In this document: positions 44,308 to 53,398 of the stretch, piece by piece
How the letters are laid out: every line of letters begins with the position of its first letter
Position numbering within the stretch: position 1 is the stretch's first letter
Program-made: the position numbers and the translations under genes
Assembly: GCA_900538385.1 (NCBI GenBank)
Contig: UWSO01000006.1
Coordinates: 14,869-78,868 of the forward strand
Length of the DNA: 64,000 nt
Source: an uncultured Porphyromonas sp.
Lineage (GTDB): Bacteria > Bacteroidota > Bacteroidia > Bacteroidales > Porphyromonadaceae
Reading direction: 5' to 3'
Notes under the pieces: model-generated
Told to the model about the DNA's origin: nothing
Database searches by the model: none
The model's input: only the letters and a program-made list of their open reading frames with translations

Positions 44308-47148
44308 TTATCGCTTGACGATGCGGTGGAGGGTCGTCGTGCCATCTGCTAGGGTCACCTGTAAGAGGTAACTGCCGACTGCCCACGAGGAGGTGTCGAT
44401 GGAGCGGTCTGTCAGTGCGCCTTCGGAGAGACAAGTGCCGTCGAGCGTGTAGAGCTGGTAGCTACCTGTCACTCCATTCGTCTGAATCGTCAGATGATCC
44501 GTGCAGATCGTCGGGTAGACACGGACGGCATCCAGTGCGGTAGGCAGAGCTTCGACAGCAGAGATCTGACCATTCTCGTAGAGTGGCTTGACGCTGTACT
44601 CCTTGCCCGTCGCATTGGTGACTGTGTAGCTGAGGTCCTGCGTACGCCCTATCTCGGTGCCATCGGCATAGATGATATACTCCTTGACTACGGGCCACTG
44701 CGCTGGGTGGAAGCCACGAGCTATCGGTCCCGTCACATAGACAGGTGCGCCAGGCTCTGCATCATCTATCATAAACTCGATGGCAAGGGCGCCACGATTT
44801 ATAGGTAGTGACCCATCAATGTCTGCGGGCATCCAGTAGTGTGTATCAAAGGAGAGGACGTTGTGACGACTGCTCCACTCGGTCACAGGCGTTGGGTCGA
44901 ACATAGCCACATCACGCGTGAAGTCGGTGCGTGTCTGGAGCTTATAACCTACGACGAGCATCTCCTCGGGGCGTATCACCTTCGGCGTAAAGCCCTGCAC
45001 CCATAGCCACTTCTTCTGCGTAAACTGATCTCCGACAGAATAGTTTATAGTTGTGGTGGCATCATCAGCAATTACTTCGTAGCAATCCTTTTCTGCACCA
45101 GCGGAGATAACATTTATGTTCTGACCATTGCGCACGAAGAGTGTGTAGGTGTGCATACGAGGTGTGCGTGCTGGGATAAAGCGCATTGCTGCTAGGCGGG
45201 TTTTTCCTAGAGAGGCGAAGTCATGACCATCGTAGCGAACACCAAGATAGACCTCCTTGTACTCAGGATTTAAGCCGGGGTACTGTAGAGGAGCAACTCC
45301 CTTAGCTTCGCTTTCGCTAGAGAGGGTGAGCTGAGAGATTAGCTGACGATTGACAGGTTTATGCCAGGTGAGGGTCAGTTGGCTTCCCTCTTTCTTCTGC
45401 TCCAGCTGCGAAACACCCGCTAGGTCAGAGGTGAGGAAAGAGATATGACGAGGAGCTGTGTAGTGCTTTGTGTCTTCCTGCCCGATGGTATATTGGTAGC
45501 GTAGCGTATAGGTCACGACACCGCTCTCGTCTCCAACTTGACTATCTGTATAGTGTCCTGTATTAACAGGCAGACGCTTGAGTTCCTTGCCATTGCGCAA
45601 AATCTGCACTTCAGCTGTGACACCCGTGGGCAGGGCGGTCGTCGGTTGCCACGATAGAGCGACCTGACCCTTCTGATAGACGCCTTGTAGCTTCGTCACA
45701 GGAGCGACTAGCGTGGCGCCAGGCTTATAAGCGCCGTGCAGCGTCATAGCTGTGCCATTCCCCTTGGGGTCTAGTACCTGTGCGAGCGGTTGTAGCTGCT
45801 GTGAGTTATCTTGTGTAGAGCGTGCCCAGTGCTCACTCAGCTTGCCATACATATTTAGGGCATTGATTCCTTTATCACACTCAGCAGCACCGCCAGAGAG
45901 GGTTCCGATGAGTAGTCCCTTATCATTAAAAAGTCCCGAACCAGAACTTCCGCCTTCAGTTACGCAGTGTCCATTCTCAGTCTTCGCATAGCGTACCGCA
46001 AAGTGTGCATCTTTCGCGCCAATATTGTCTTTCGTCATCCAAGTGCCATTTATGAGCGGCTCGGTAATCGTCGAGATTTTCATCACATCGCCACTCGGGT
46101 GGTGTAGTCCCTTAGCCGTAGGCTCTAGGGTGCCTGAGCGGTCCCAGCCGTTGTAGTAGACTCCGTAGTAGTCAGGTATCGGGTTGAGCGTCTCCACGAG
46201 TAATGCGTCGCTCCCGTGATCCATCGGCACAGTAGCTAGACGCTTAGCCCCGCTGATGGAGTAAGCCTTTTCACCAATCCACTGATTGTTGGCACACTCG
46301 GGACGCTCAAAGTGGAAGTTAAAGACCCACTGACGAAAGTCCTCTTCGCTCGCATTCATAACCTTGCCAGAGAGTGGGTCCTTGTAGAAAGTACAGTGGT
46401 AAGCGGTCATGATGAGCGGACGCCAATCCTCGCTGGTGTTATTGACCAGCGTGCCACTACAAGAACCTATCATACCATTGACTACAACGACTATCTGGGC
46501 GATACCATTCTTGACATCTTGCATATCAGCACCCTCGGGGCAGTTAACGTTGACATTGCAGACGCCCGAGGCCCCCTCGCCAGAGATATTCTGAGGAGCC
46601 GCAACTGACTCAAAGAAGTAGCCGAGCTGCTTCAGATGTATATCGGCCAAAGCTCCCGCAGGTTCGTACTGTATGACCAGCGAATTGCCTGCAATGGGGT
46701 TGGTACCGAAGACTCCTCCATCAGGATTGCTCTCACTGGTGAAGGCTCCCAGAACCTGCTTCCTAGCGGGATCAAAGAGGTAGAGGCGATCGCCCGGTTG
46801 CAGGTCTAGCTTGTCAAATGAGAGTGACAAGCCCTGTGCGTCAGGAGCTGTGAGCTCTAGGTGATAGACACTCCGCCCCTGGACTACCTCATGGGTCGCC
46901 TGACTGTAAAAGTCTCTCGAGAGCGGTAGCATACGCCCTACGATGAGAGGTGATCCGTCGTCCACCTGATGCCAATGTCCTGCTGCGCGCAAGTCCTGAG
47001 CGTTGAACGGAGGAACGACTTCGACCACACGATGTGACTGAGCGGTCATCGCAGGTGCACCGCCGAAGGAGAGCTGTGCCTGCGCCAAAGTTATACAGCA
47101 AAGCAAGCAGAGCGTTGCTGAGAGCAGTTTGCGAGTCATACTAATCAT
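44308..47148 (-). CDS. secreted trypsin-like (lysyl-endopeptidase-like) protease with T9SS signal
   Basis: A 946-residue secreted protein with a Sec signal peptide (cleavage after ITLAQAQ). After a propeptide of about 190 residues comes an S1-type protease domain with the triad His251 (TAYHC), Asp314 (GSDALL) and Ser402 (GGSSGSG). The cysteines around CNVNVNCPE and CSGTLV resemble lysyl endopeptidase. A fibronectin-like and Cleaved_Adhesin-like region follows (about 480-860), then a type IX sorting domain (YQLYTLDGTCLSEG ... GSYLLQVTLADGTTTLHRIV). It probably feeds peptide uptake. The start could also be the internal Met4. It has an imperfect -7 box at 47217-47224 and a strong terminator. Confidence 0.9.
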   Translation of the reverse strand: MISMTRKLLSATLCLLCCITLAQAQLSFGGAPAMTAQSHRVVEVVPPFNAQDLRAAGHWHQVDDGSPLIVGRMLPLSRDFYSQATHEVVQGRSVYHLELTAPDAQGLSLSFDKLDLQPGDRLYLFDPARKQVLGAFTSESNPDGGVFGTNPIAGNSLVIQYEPAGALADIHLKQLGYFFESVAAPQNISGEGASGVCNVNVNCPEGADMQDVKNGIAQIVVVVNGMIGSCSGTLVNNTSEDWRPLIMTAYHCTFYKDPLSGKVMNASEEDFRQWVFNFHFERPECANNQWIGEKAYSISGAKRLATVPMDHGSDALLVETLNPIPDYYGVYYNGWDRSGTLEPTAKGLHHPSGDVMKISTITEPLINGTWMTKDNIGAKDAHFAVRYAKTENGHCVTEGGSSGSGLFNDKGLLIGTLSGGAAECDKGINALNMYGKLSEHWARSTQDNSQQLQPLAQVLDPKGNGTAMTLHGAYKPGATLVAPVTKLQGVYQKGQVALSWQPTTALPTGVTAEVQILRNGKELKRLPVNTGHYTDSQVGDESGVVTYTLRYQYTIGQEDTKHYTAPRHISFLTSDLAGVSQLEQKKEGSQLTLTWHKPVNRQLISQLTLSSESEAKGVAPLQYPGLNPEYKEVYLGVRYDGHDFASLGKTRLAAMRFIPARTPRMHTYTLFVRNGQNINVISAGAEKDCYEVIADDATTTINYSVGDQFTQKKWLWVQGFTPKVIRPEEMLVVGYKLQTRTDFTRDVAMFDPTPVTEWSSRHNVLSFDTHYWMPADIDGSLPINRGALAIEFMIDDAEPGAPVYVTGPIARGFHPAQWPVVKEYIIYADGTEIGRTQDLSYTVTNATGKEYSVKPLYENGQISAVEALPTALDAVRVYPTICTDHLTIQTNGVTGSYQLYTLDGTCLSEGALTDRSIDTSSWAVGSYLLQVTLADGTTTLHRIVKR

Positions 47149-47247
47149 AGATATAGTGTTTCAACATAATACTATAGTAATAGGAGTTGCGGGTATATCC
47201 CGCTTCAATGATGCTGTAAAGGTACCCTTTTTCAACAACATACGATC

Positions 47248-47958
47248 TCAAACAAAGAGCTGAGCGACGTAGTGGACGATCGGTATCAGTATGGAGGTGA
47301 AAACCCCCATGATGCCAATAGCCAAGCCTCCGATAGCACCCTCTAGTGCTCCCATCTGAATGGCTACCGAGGTGCCCACACCATGAGCAGCAGCGCCTAG
47401 AGCCAGTCCCTTAGCGATACGGTTCTCTATGTGGAGCCACTTAAAGAGTAGGGGACCTATCACACCCCCGATGATACCTGAGATGACGACAACCACTGCG
47501 GTCAAGGCAGGGATCCCGCCCGAATGCTCTGAGAGTGCAATAGCTATAGGAGTCGTGACCGAGCGGGACTCCATCGAGTAGGCAATCGTGTCGCCTGCGC
47601 CTAGCGCATAGGCTAGTCCTACAGCACTGAGGATGCCAATCAGAGAGCCTACAAAGAGCGAGACCATGATCGAGACGACGCGTCCACGGAGGTACTTAGA
47701 CTGTTCGTAGAGGATGTAACCCAGTGAGACGACCGAGGGACCTAGGAGGAAGTCGATCAGCTGGCTCCCCTCTTTATACTCCTCGTACGATGTATCCGAT
47801 AGGTACAGCATTAAGATGAGCAAGCTTATCGTAACGATCAGAGGGTGAAAGAGCCCGATCCGCACTTTGCGATATAGGAGCAAGCTGAGGAAGTAGATTC
47901 CTATGGTGAGTGGCAAGCAGTAGACAGGCTTGCTCAAGAGTAGTGTGACGAAGTCCAT
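47248..47958 (-). CDS. lrgB: LrgB-family membrane protein
   Basis: A 236-residue integral membrane protein with six to seven hydrophobic segments and the LrgB motif SVTTPIAIALSEHSGG and GVGTSVAIQMG. In other bacteria LrgAB/CidAB proteins modulate murein hydrolase activity or transport small metabolites such as pyruvate. Its start touches the stop of lrgA (position 47958), which implies one message. Confidence 0.93.
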   Translation of the reverse strand: MDFVTLLLSKPVYCLPLTIGIYFLSLLLYRKVRIGLFHPLIVTISLLILMLYLSDTSYEEYKEGSQLIDFLLGPSVVSLGYILYEQSKYLRGRVVSIMVSLFVGSLIGILSAVGLAYALGAGDTIAYSMESRSVTTPIAIALSEHSGGIPALTAVVVVISGIIGGVIGPLLFKWLHIENRIAKGLALGAAAHGVGTSVAIQMGALEGAIGGLAIGIMGVFTSILIPIVHYVAQLFV

Positions 47959-48329
47959 CAGGCGTTGTCGTTAGGTATTTGTTCCTTATGGTGCCGCTCG
48001 AAGCGGTGCTGCATACGCCCTACGACTACCAAGACCAGTGCTGTGCTGACCACCATAGAGATTACGATGGCAGCCCAATACTGCTTGATCAGATCCACTT
48101 GGGTGATCAGCCCCACACCAGCTGGTACGAAGAAGAGACCCATATTGAGTGTGAGAAACTTAGCGACGCTGTCCACCTTGTCAGGCTTGATCAGCTTCGT
48201 CTCTAGGGCTAGAAAGAGCAGTATCAGCCCGATCACACTCCCTGGTAGAAAGTGCCCGATCATCATGCCGATCAGTTCACCCACGGCAAAGAAAAAGAGC
48301 ACCCAAAAGCATTGTACGAGAGACTTCAT
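47958..48329 (-). CDS. lrgA: LrgA/CidA-family membrane protein
   Basis: A 123-residue protein with four membrane helices and the holin-like CidA/LrgA signature PGSVIGLILLFLALE. It pairs with lrgB, sharing one base with it. A candidate -7 box lies at 48367-48374. Confidence 0.92.
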   Translation of the reverse strand: MKSLVQCFWVLFFFAVGELIGMMIGHFLPGSVIGLILLFLALETKLIKPDKVDSVAKFLTLNMGLFFVPAGVGLITQVDLIKQYWAAIVISMVVSTALVLVVVGRMQHRFERHHKEQIPNDNA

Positions 48330-48366
48330 CTCTATAAAATCAACATGAACTCAAAAGAATCGCCTG

Positions 48367-48374
48367 CAAAGGTA
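48367..48374 (-). promoter_or_regulatory. -7 box of lrgA-lrgB
   Basis: Minus strand TACCTTTG, a full match to TAnnTTTG, 38 bases before the lrgA start. Confidence 0.5.
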
Positions 48375-48574
48375 GCAAACTTCACATTACTAAGCTTGCA
48401 CCTCCTCTGCCATCCGAGGAGCTTCGTAGGAACTCTCGTGAGAGGTGTTGCAACATTTACCTTTACAGATCGTCTATAAGACAAGAAGCGAGCAGACCTC
48501 TAGCTTCTTTTGGCCGACTAAGCGCTGCTTTAGCCATCCGCAAACGACTATTTAATCAACCAACAACTTATAAT

Positions 48575-49144
48575 ATGAGACGAATCAAACTACCTCTATC
48601 ACGACTCCTTGCCATGCTACTGGCACTCACGATGACGCTAGGTGCTGTGGCGCAGACTAGCCCCTTCAAGTATGTAGATGCCAAGGCGCTACCCACGGCA
48701 GCGGATGGTGTGCAGATCTTCTCCTTCAATGAAAACATGATGGATATGATCCCTATGGAGAGTATAATGAAAATGATCAAGGAAGATAGTAACTCCTCTG
48801 TCATGGCTAACATCAAGACGCTCTTCAAGAAGCTGAAGACTCTCGACGTATACATCGCCTCAACTCCTGAGTCTATCGACAAGCTGCAGAAGGCGTTTGC
48901 CCCGATGCTGAAACCTGGACTGCATCGCTCTATCAATCCACTGCTTACGGTCAACCAATCAGAAGATAATCTCAAGGTGCAGATCGTCTCTCGAGAGTCT
49001 GGCATCTGGTGCTGGCGCAAGTGTCCTGAGCTGCTCATCTCTGTCCTAGATGAAGATGAGTGCTATATAGTCGGTCTGACGGGCGACTTTACTCCGAAGG
49101 ACATCCAGAAGCTTGTCTCCTCAGCTTTTCCCTCAGACAAGTAA
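48575..49144 (+). CDS. DUF4252-like exported protein
   Basis: A 189-residue protein with a Sec signal peptide (cleavage after GAVAQ) and a globular domain that resembles DUF4252: a Met-rich start (ENMMDMIPMESIMKMI), a stretch with LKTLDVYIASTPESIDKLQKAF and a C-terminal ELLISVLDEDECYIVGLTGDFTPKDIQKL. The function is unknown; the protein is probably periplasmic. It is monocistronic and followed by a hairpin terminator. Confidence 0.7.
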   Translation: MRRIKLPLSRLLAMLLALTMTLGAVAQTSPFKYVDAKALPTAADGVQIFSFNENMMDMIPMESIMKMIKEDSNSSVMANIKTLFKKLKTLDVYIASTPESIDKLQKAFAPMLKPGLHRSINPLLTVNQSEDNLKVQIVSRESGIWCWRKCPELLISVLDEDECYIVGLTGDFTPKDIQKLVSSAFPSDK

Positions 49145-49177
49145 CCCAATCGTAGCGGCTGAACCCGCCATATAAAG

Positions 49178-49214
49178 AGAGCTCCGCAAGTCCACGTAGA
49201 CTTACGGAGCTCTT
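49178..49214 (+). terminator. terminator of the DUF4252-like gene
   Basis: Stem AGAGCTCCG.AAGTC with GACTT.CGGAGCTCT, T-rich at the right end. It may also serve the universal-stress gene coming from the other side, which ends at 49254. Confidence 0.8.
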
Positions 49215-49253
49215 CTTGTAGTTGTCTATCTTCTTCCTTTAGCTAGGAGAGCT

Positions 49254-50438
49254 TTATCGTGATGAGTTGCTGTGCATCACCAGGATAGGTGTCCCTGCGT
49301 GGAAGAGCATACGCCTTGCCATCGTCGGGTTGAAAAGCTTCGCGAGTACACGTCGCTTGTAAGTATTGACCACAATCAGCTCGACTTGATGCGCTGCAAC
49401 AAACTCCTCTAAGGCCGCATAGAGCTCTCCCTCGCTTAGCTTGGTCCACTCAATATGCGCATTGGGGTACTGCTGCTTATTGTACTCTTGTATAGCTTGT
49501 AGCTGTACATCTCCCCACTTACCTTCAGAGCGTGACACGTTGAAGAGTCTATACTCTGGCGCTAGGGGCTGCATCAGTTGCATCATCTGATCAAAGAGTA
49601 CGAGGTCTCTCTGGTCGAAGCTGGTTGCCACACCTACATGCTTGACCTGCATGAGGTCATCGATGGCAACCTTCTCGGGAACCACTAGGACGGGAGCTTG
49701 TGCGCGATCAATGATTTCGGCAGCTACGCTACCGACGATGTAGTCGCTATCCTCGGTCTTGCCTCGTGTTCCCATGATGATGATGGCGGGTAGGTTGCGC
49801 TTGGCGTAGCGTAGTATCTCATCGGCAGGGATACCGTCACGGATGGTGGTGCGGTAGGTAACCTCTGGGAGTGAGCCGTCAGCCATCCTTGCATCGATCT
49901 CCTTCGTCAGCTCTGTCATCTGCTGCTCAGCTTTTTTAGCCTCTTGGTAGGAGGCCTCCTGAATCTGTGGTAGGAGTGCTGTAAAGTCCCCATAAGGGAA
50001 GTTCATCTGGGGCACTGTGCCCGTATATACGTGCATGAGCAGCACATGTAGATCTCGGCGGGCCGCAAAGTGGAAGCCCAACTTGACAATCTTGTCCGTA
50101 TAGATGCTGAAGTCTACGGGGATGAGGACATATCCCTTGTATGCAGCGACGTGAGCTGTGTCTGGAGATTCACTGGCGAGATCAGATTTCTCTTGCAGGT
50201 CATCGTAAGCTTCGTTTAGATCCCACTTGAGATCCTCTATGTAGGCTAGCGCACGAGGTAGGTCACGCTCTGCGATACGTACACGTACACCCGTAGAGAA
50301 GACGGGCTGTACCGTATTTACATTGTGTAGTGTAGCTGGTATCCCTTGGCTTTGTAGAAGGCTCTGGAGGATCTGTGCCTTCTCGTAGGTGTGTATGGCT
50401 ACAGTCACCAGCTTGGACTGGTCTTTGTCTTGTGGCAT
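49254..50438 (-). CDS. universal stress protein, two USP domains with DUF2007-like N-terminus
   Basis: A 394-residue soluble protein. An N-terminal part of about 85 residues (TYEKAQILQSLLQSQGIPATLHN) resembles the DUF2007 sensing or signal domain. It is followed by a UspA-like fold ending in the nucleotide-loop pattern MGTRGKTEDSDYIVGSVAAEIIDRA, and a second, weaker USP repeat (VVNTYKRRVLAKLFNP). The frame extends to 50534, but that part runs across a hairpin and has no family resemblance; the start at 50438 is preferred. It probably acts in stress survival and binds ATP. Confidence 0.85.
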   Translation of the reverse strand: MPQDKDQSKLVTVAIHTYEKAQILQSLLQSQGIPATLHNVNTVQPVFSTGVRVRIAERDLPRALAYIEDLKWDLNEAYDDLQEKSDLASESPDTAHVAAYKGYVLIPVDFSIYTDKIVKLGFHFAARRDLHVLLMHVYTGTVPQMNFPYGDFTALLPQIQEASYQEAKKAEQQMTELTKEIDARMADGSLPEVTYRTTIRDGIPADEILRYAKRNLPAIIIMGTRGKTEDSDYIVGSVAAEIIDRAQAPVLVVPEKVAIDDLMQVKHVGVATSFDQRDLVLFDQMMQLMQPLAPEYRLFNVSRSEGKWGDVQLQAIQEYNKQQYPNAHIEWTKLSEGELYAALEEFVAAHQVELIVVNTYKRRVLAKLFNPTMARRMLFHAGTPILVMHSNSSR

Positions 50439-50510
50439 AGATGTGGTGGTAATGGTTAATGTGAGCGTGTTGTCGCAAGGTGACGACAACCGTGTGATAG
50501 GGTTTAGAAG

Positions 50511-50542
50511 AGCAGTCAGTGACTGGTAGGTCACTGACTGCT
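50511..50542 (-). terminator. hairpin between HTH gene and universal stress gene
   Basis: Perfect 13-base stem (AGCAGTCAGTGAC with GTCACTGACTGCT) around a six-base loop, 12 bases past the stop of the HTH gene. No U-run follows on the minus strand, so it may be a partial terminator or mRNA stabiliser. Confidence 0.6.
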
Positions 50543-50553
50543 GATAGCTTTTC

Positions 50554-50814
50554 TTAGAGGACAGGCTCCTCTCCTATGATGGTACGTGCCTGATTGAGGA
50601 TAGTGTTGTCATCGATGACTACGATACCACCTTCGGGACCTGCCTCGATGTGCACTCCAGCTCCACGGCCCTCTTCGTAATTAGCTCCTCCGAAGTAGTT
50701 TCTGACGGTGTCTACACGGAGACCTAGTTGCTCTGCGATTTTGTGCATAGAGCCATCGGGTAGGCTGTCCTTGATGCGACGCAGTTCGTTGAATGAGATT
50801 GTTTCCTTTGCCAT
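50554..50814 (-). CDS. small helix-turn-helix DNA-binding protein
   Basis: An 86-residue protein with an HTH of the form HKIAEQLGLRVDTVRNYFGGANY (24-46) followed by a short beta-rich tail (HIEAGPEGGIVVIDDNTIL) that looks like a conserved ligand or dimer region. Similar short proteins are common and highly conserved in Bacteroidales, so it is probably a global DNA-binding factor. It is monocistronic, with a hairpin after the stop. Confidence 0.85.
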   Translation of the reverse strand: MAKETISFNELRRIKDSLPDGSMHKIAEQLGLRVDTVRNYFGGANYEEGRGAGVHIEAGPEGGIVVIDDNTILNQARTIIGEEPVL

Positions 50815-50910
50815 AACTGTATGTACTTAATGATTTGTATGAGTTTCTTTAATCCGCCACTAACTTACAACTTTTTTATTAGATATGCAAGAGGTCGTAA
50901 GCTCAAGTGG

Positions 50911-52857
50911 TCAATTGTCCGCATCGGAGAGGAACATGGAGATGGTTCCTCCGTTCGCTATCTGGCTGTGTTTGAGCCAGTAGACGGTGTGAGGTCGCCC
51001 TCCGATGGTGAGGTCAGAGATGTACTTATTGACTTGGGAGGCTCCTTGAGCTTTAATAGAGAGATGGCGTCCGCCCCCCATATCTATATTAATCTCGTTG
51101 AAAGCAGGAGCGACGATTGAGTAGCCATTGATGCCAGGAGCTACGGGATACAAGCCCATCATGGCGAAGACAAGTGATGCACTGAGAGAACCATAGTTGT
51201 CAGGCCCTGGGTAGCCGAAAGAGCCTACCCCAAAGAAGTAGTCGATGGTGTGGCGTACGAACTTCTGCGCATCGTGTGGGCGACCCATCAGGTTGTAGGT
51301 AAAAAGAAAGGCGAAGAGGTCGGGGTCTACATTGAGCGAGTGTAGCGAGCTACTGAAGAGACTGTCTATATTGATCTGTCCCTCGGGTAGTAATATAGGA
51401 GCTGAGTCACTGGGATGCTCCAAGATAGAGACAACTTGCTGTGCTGACAGCCTGCCTGGCGATGGGTGATAGGTCTCACTGAGCTCTGCGTACTCTCTAG
51501 CTAGAGCCGTGTAGCCAATACTATTAGCGAGCTGTGAGAGGCACCAGAGCTTGTAGCCTGATCGGCGCTCTGGGTCGGCATCGATGGCGGTGCGCAACGC
51601 TTCAAAGGCTTGCTTGATGTCTTGGTCGAGGAGTCCCTTGGCGAGCGCATCGGTCAGCAAGAAGAGGAGAGGCGACTCCTCTGTGTAGACGACACTGCCT
51701 AGGTCGAGCGTCTCTAGGAGCCGTCCTCCTGAGTCACGTATAGCACGTAGATACGACACGATAATCTCTTCCATCATATCAGGCGTGTGGAGCATCAGCA
51801 GGGGATAGTTGGTTTCGTGGGTATAGCCTAAGTCATCTTGGCTGTACTGCGTGATCCCCTCATCGCTATGGACCGAGTCATCGATAGGGGAGTAGTACTG
51901 CCCATCTTCGGAGATGCTGACGGGCCATAGGTGTGAGCGGTATAGTGCGGTGTAAAATTTACGCATATTCACCTCTGTACCACCAGAAACCTCTACTCTG
52001 CGAAGCGTCTTCTGCCATTCGTTGCGAGCTGACTTGACCAGCGGAGAGTATTCGAAGCTCTGGATCTGTGTAGTTAAGTTTTGCTTAGCTTGCTCGCAGC
52101 TGATGAGCGATATGCCATACTTAGCAACGATTCGCTTATTAGGCTTCTGCAGTTGTAAGGTGAGGCACTCATAAGTAGTGTCGCTGGGGGATATGCTACT
52201 CGTCATCTGCTCTATGTTTGTATTGAGCTGTAGGTAGAGGTAGATGCGAGTTGGCGTAGTGCCCCCGTAAGCGACCTCAGCAGAGAGTGCGTCATCGGCT
52301 ACCGGCTCCCAAGTAGTCGAGTCACGACGGTCTATATATAATGAGAGCCGATGTGTGTCGCTGCCGTTGTAGTCCCGTGAGGAGAGGTCATAAAGACCAC
52401 TCATAGAGGTCAGCGAGAAGTCCACATTGACCTGTAGCTCGTCGAGGTAAAGGTGATAGCTATATGGAGTTATCTCCTGAAAGTCGAAGCTGAGTCTCCC
52501 TGATGGGTCTTGATTGGCATGGGCACTCTCGGGGATTAGGTAGAAGAGCGGGCGATCATCTATGTCTGGAGTGTAGAGTGGCAACCCCTTGATGCGAGCC
52601 GAGCGCAAGCTTTCCTTGAATGGGATAATACGCAGTAGACTATGAGGGAGCTGTACGATGGGAAATATCTCTTCGCTATGCTCGGCATCCCACGTGCCCT
52701 GATGCACGTCCACATAGTCTACGAGAAGGGGGGCAGAGCTGAAGACGCTCTTACCGCCCTTGCTACAACCAGTGCTGAGAAGTAGTGGAAGCAAAAGTAG
52801 CGTAGTTAGGAGCGTCTGTTTGCTTGTGTGAAAGAAGTTAGCGGGTCTCTGCTTCAT
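50911..52857 (-). CDS. divergent GH92-like lipoprotein
   Basis: A 648-residue lipoprotein (LLLSTGCSKGG, Cys31) with the GH92 (Ca-dependent alpha-mannosidase) layout: an N-terminal beta-sandwich (about 40-250) and a helical catalytic region with FYTALYRSHLWPVSISEDG and, near residue 554, YPGPDNYGSLSASLVFAMMG followed by LYPVAPG. In usual GH92 enzymes the latter reads GNEDxGxMSAWYVFSALG, so the acidic pair and Trp are altered. It may be a binding protein or have another specificity. No SusC/D pair or other glycosidase is near. The end overlaps the DUF721 gene by 4 bases at its start. Confidence 0.75.
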   Translation of the reverse strand: MKQRPANFFHTSKQTLLTTLLLLPLLLSTGCSKGGKSVFSSAPLLVDYVDVHQGTWDAEHSEEIFPIVQLPHSLLRIIPFKESLRSARIKGLPLYTPDIDDRPLFYLIPESAHANQDPSGRLSFDFQEITPYSYHLYLDELQVNVDFSLTSMSGLYDLSSRDYNGSDTHRLSLYIDRRDSTTWEPVADDALSAEVAYGGTTPTRIYLYLQLNTNIEQMTSSISPSDTTYECLTLQLQKPNKRIVAKYGISLISCEQAKQNLTTQIQSFEYSPLVKSARNEWQKTLRRVEVSGGTEVNMRKFYTALYRSHLWPVSISEDGQYYSPIDDSVHSDEGITQYSQDDLGYTHETNYPLLMLHTPDMMEEIIVSYLRAIRDSGGRLLETLDLGSVVYTEESPLLFLLTDALAKGLLDQDIKQAFEALRTAIDADPERRSGYKLWCLSQLANSIGYTALAREYAELSETYHPSPGRLSAQQVVSILEHPSDSAPILLPEGQINIDSLFSSSLHSLNVDPDLFAFLFTYNLMGRPHDAQKFVRHTIDYFFGVGSFGYPGPDNYGSLSASLVFAMMGLYPVAPGINGYSIVAPAFNEINIDMGGGRHLSIKAQGASQVNKYISDLTIGGRPHTVYWLKHSQIANGGTISMFLSDADN

Positions 52858-53144
52858 CGGATTATGATTTCGTCTATAAGGTCGTACTGTAGGTGTGCAT
52901 TGATCTGCTCTATGAGCTGCTGCTGCGTGAGCCGGATCTCTTGTCGTAGGCCAGCCGAGGTGATGCGCATCTGCAGTGTATGGCCTGAGATCGATAGCTC
53001 ACGTATCTGTCGTCTGAGTGGGTAGAAGCGTGTGCGCAAGTATTGTAGTGCCTTCAGTTCGAGTAGGCCTTGGTCTACCTCTGGGCTCTCGGAGAGCCAG
53101 TCGGATATGATTTCACCTAGAGGCTTAGGATCTTTGCGCTGCAT
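52854..53144 (-). CDS. DUF721 (DciA-like) protein
   Basis: A 96-residue protein of the DUF721 family, with the pattern PLGEIISDWLSE at the start and amphipathic beta-alpha segments (LQMRITSAGLRQEIRLTQQQLIEQIN). DUF721/DciA-type proteins are linked to helicase loading in bacteria without DnaC. It overlaps the GH92-like gene by 4 bases, and a -7 box at 53171 lies 27 bases before its start. Confidence 0.85.
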   Translation of the reverse strand: MQRKDPKPLGEIISDWLSESPEVDQGLLELKALQYLRTRFYPLRRQIRELSISGHTLQMRITSAGLRQEIRLTQQQLIEQINAHLQYDLIDEIIIR

Positions 53145-53170
53145 GTGAGTTGTCTATCGTTAGCTAGGTG

Positions 53171-53178
53171 CAAATATA
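53171..53178 (-). promoter_or_regulatory. -7 box of the DUF721 gene
   Basis: Minus strand TATATTTG, a full match to TAnnTTTG, 27 bases before the DUF721 start. Confidence 0.5.
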
Positions 53179-53218
53179 AGAAGAATGCTAGAGATTAGAC
53201 TTTAGAGGTTAGAAATTA

Positions 53219-53265
53219 GAGAGCGAAGGCTAAGTGGTTGAGTTTACCGCTTAGCCTTCGCTCTC
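53219..53265 (-). terminator. terminator of tRNA-Leu
   Basis: Perfect 16-base stem (GAGAGCGAAGGCTAAG with CTTAGCCTTCGCTCTC) directly after the tRNA 3' end and followed on the minus strand by T-rich sequence. Confidence 0.8.
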
Positions 53266-53272
53266 ATTTGTG

Positions 53273-53356
53273 TGCCCAGAGCCGGGATCGAACCGGCACA
53301 GGTTTAACCCCATCGGTGTTTGAGACCGACGCGTCTACCAATTCCGCCATCTGGGC
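53273..53356 (-). tRNA. tRNA-Leu (CAA)
   Basis: Class II tRNA of 84 bases. On the minus strand it starts GCCCAGA, ends TCTGGGC plus A, carries the D-arm GGCGGAATTGGTAGACGC, the anticodon stem TCGGT/ACCGA with loop CTCAAAC (anticodon CAA, reading UUG) and the T-arm GCCGGTTCGATCCCGGC. The long variable arm fits leucine. CCA is not encoded, so cca is needed. A -7 box is at 53379 and a hairpin terminator downstream. Confidence 0.95.
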
Positions 53357-53378
53357 GATGCCTCTCGCTAGACGGTTG

Positions 53379-53386
53379 CAAAGGTA
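53379..53386 (-). promoter_or_regulatory. -7 box of tRNA-Leu
   Basis: Minus strand TACCTTTG, a full match to TAnnTTTG, 23 bases before the mature tRNA 5' end. Confidence 0.5.
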
Positions 53387-53398
53387 CGAAAAAAGAAT

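Noticed and set aside
43956..44345. Minus-strand open frame of 129 codons through repeat copy D
   Set aside because: It runs through the protease terminator and the 3' end of the protease gene and has only repeat-derived sequence.
50439..50534. N-terminal extension of the universal stress protein
   Set aside because: It would be translated through a strong hairpin, has a Thr-rich sequence without family similarity, and the later Met gives the normal start.
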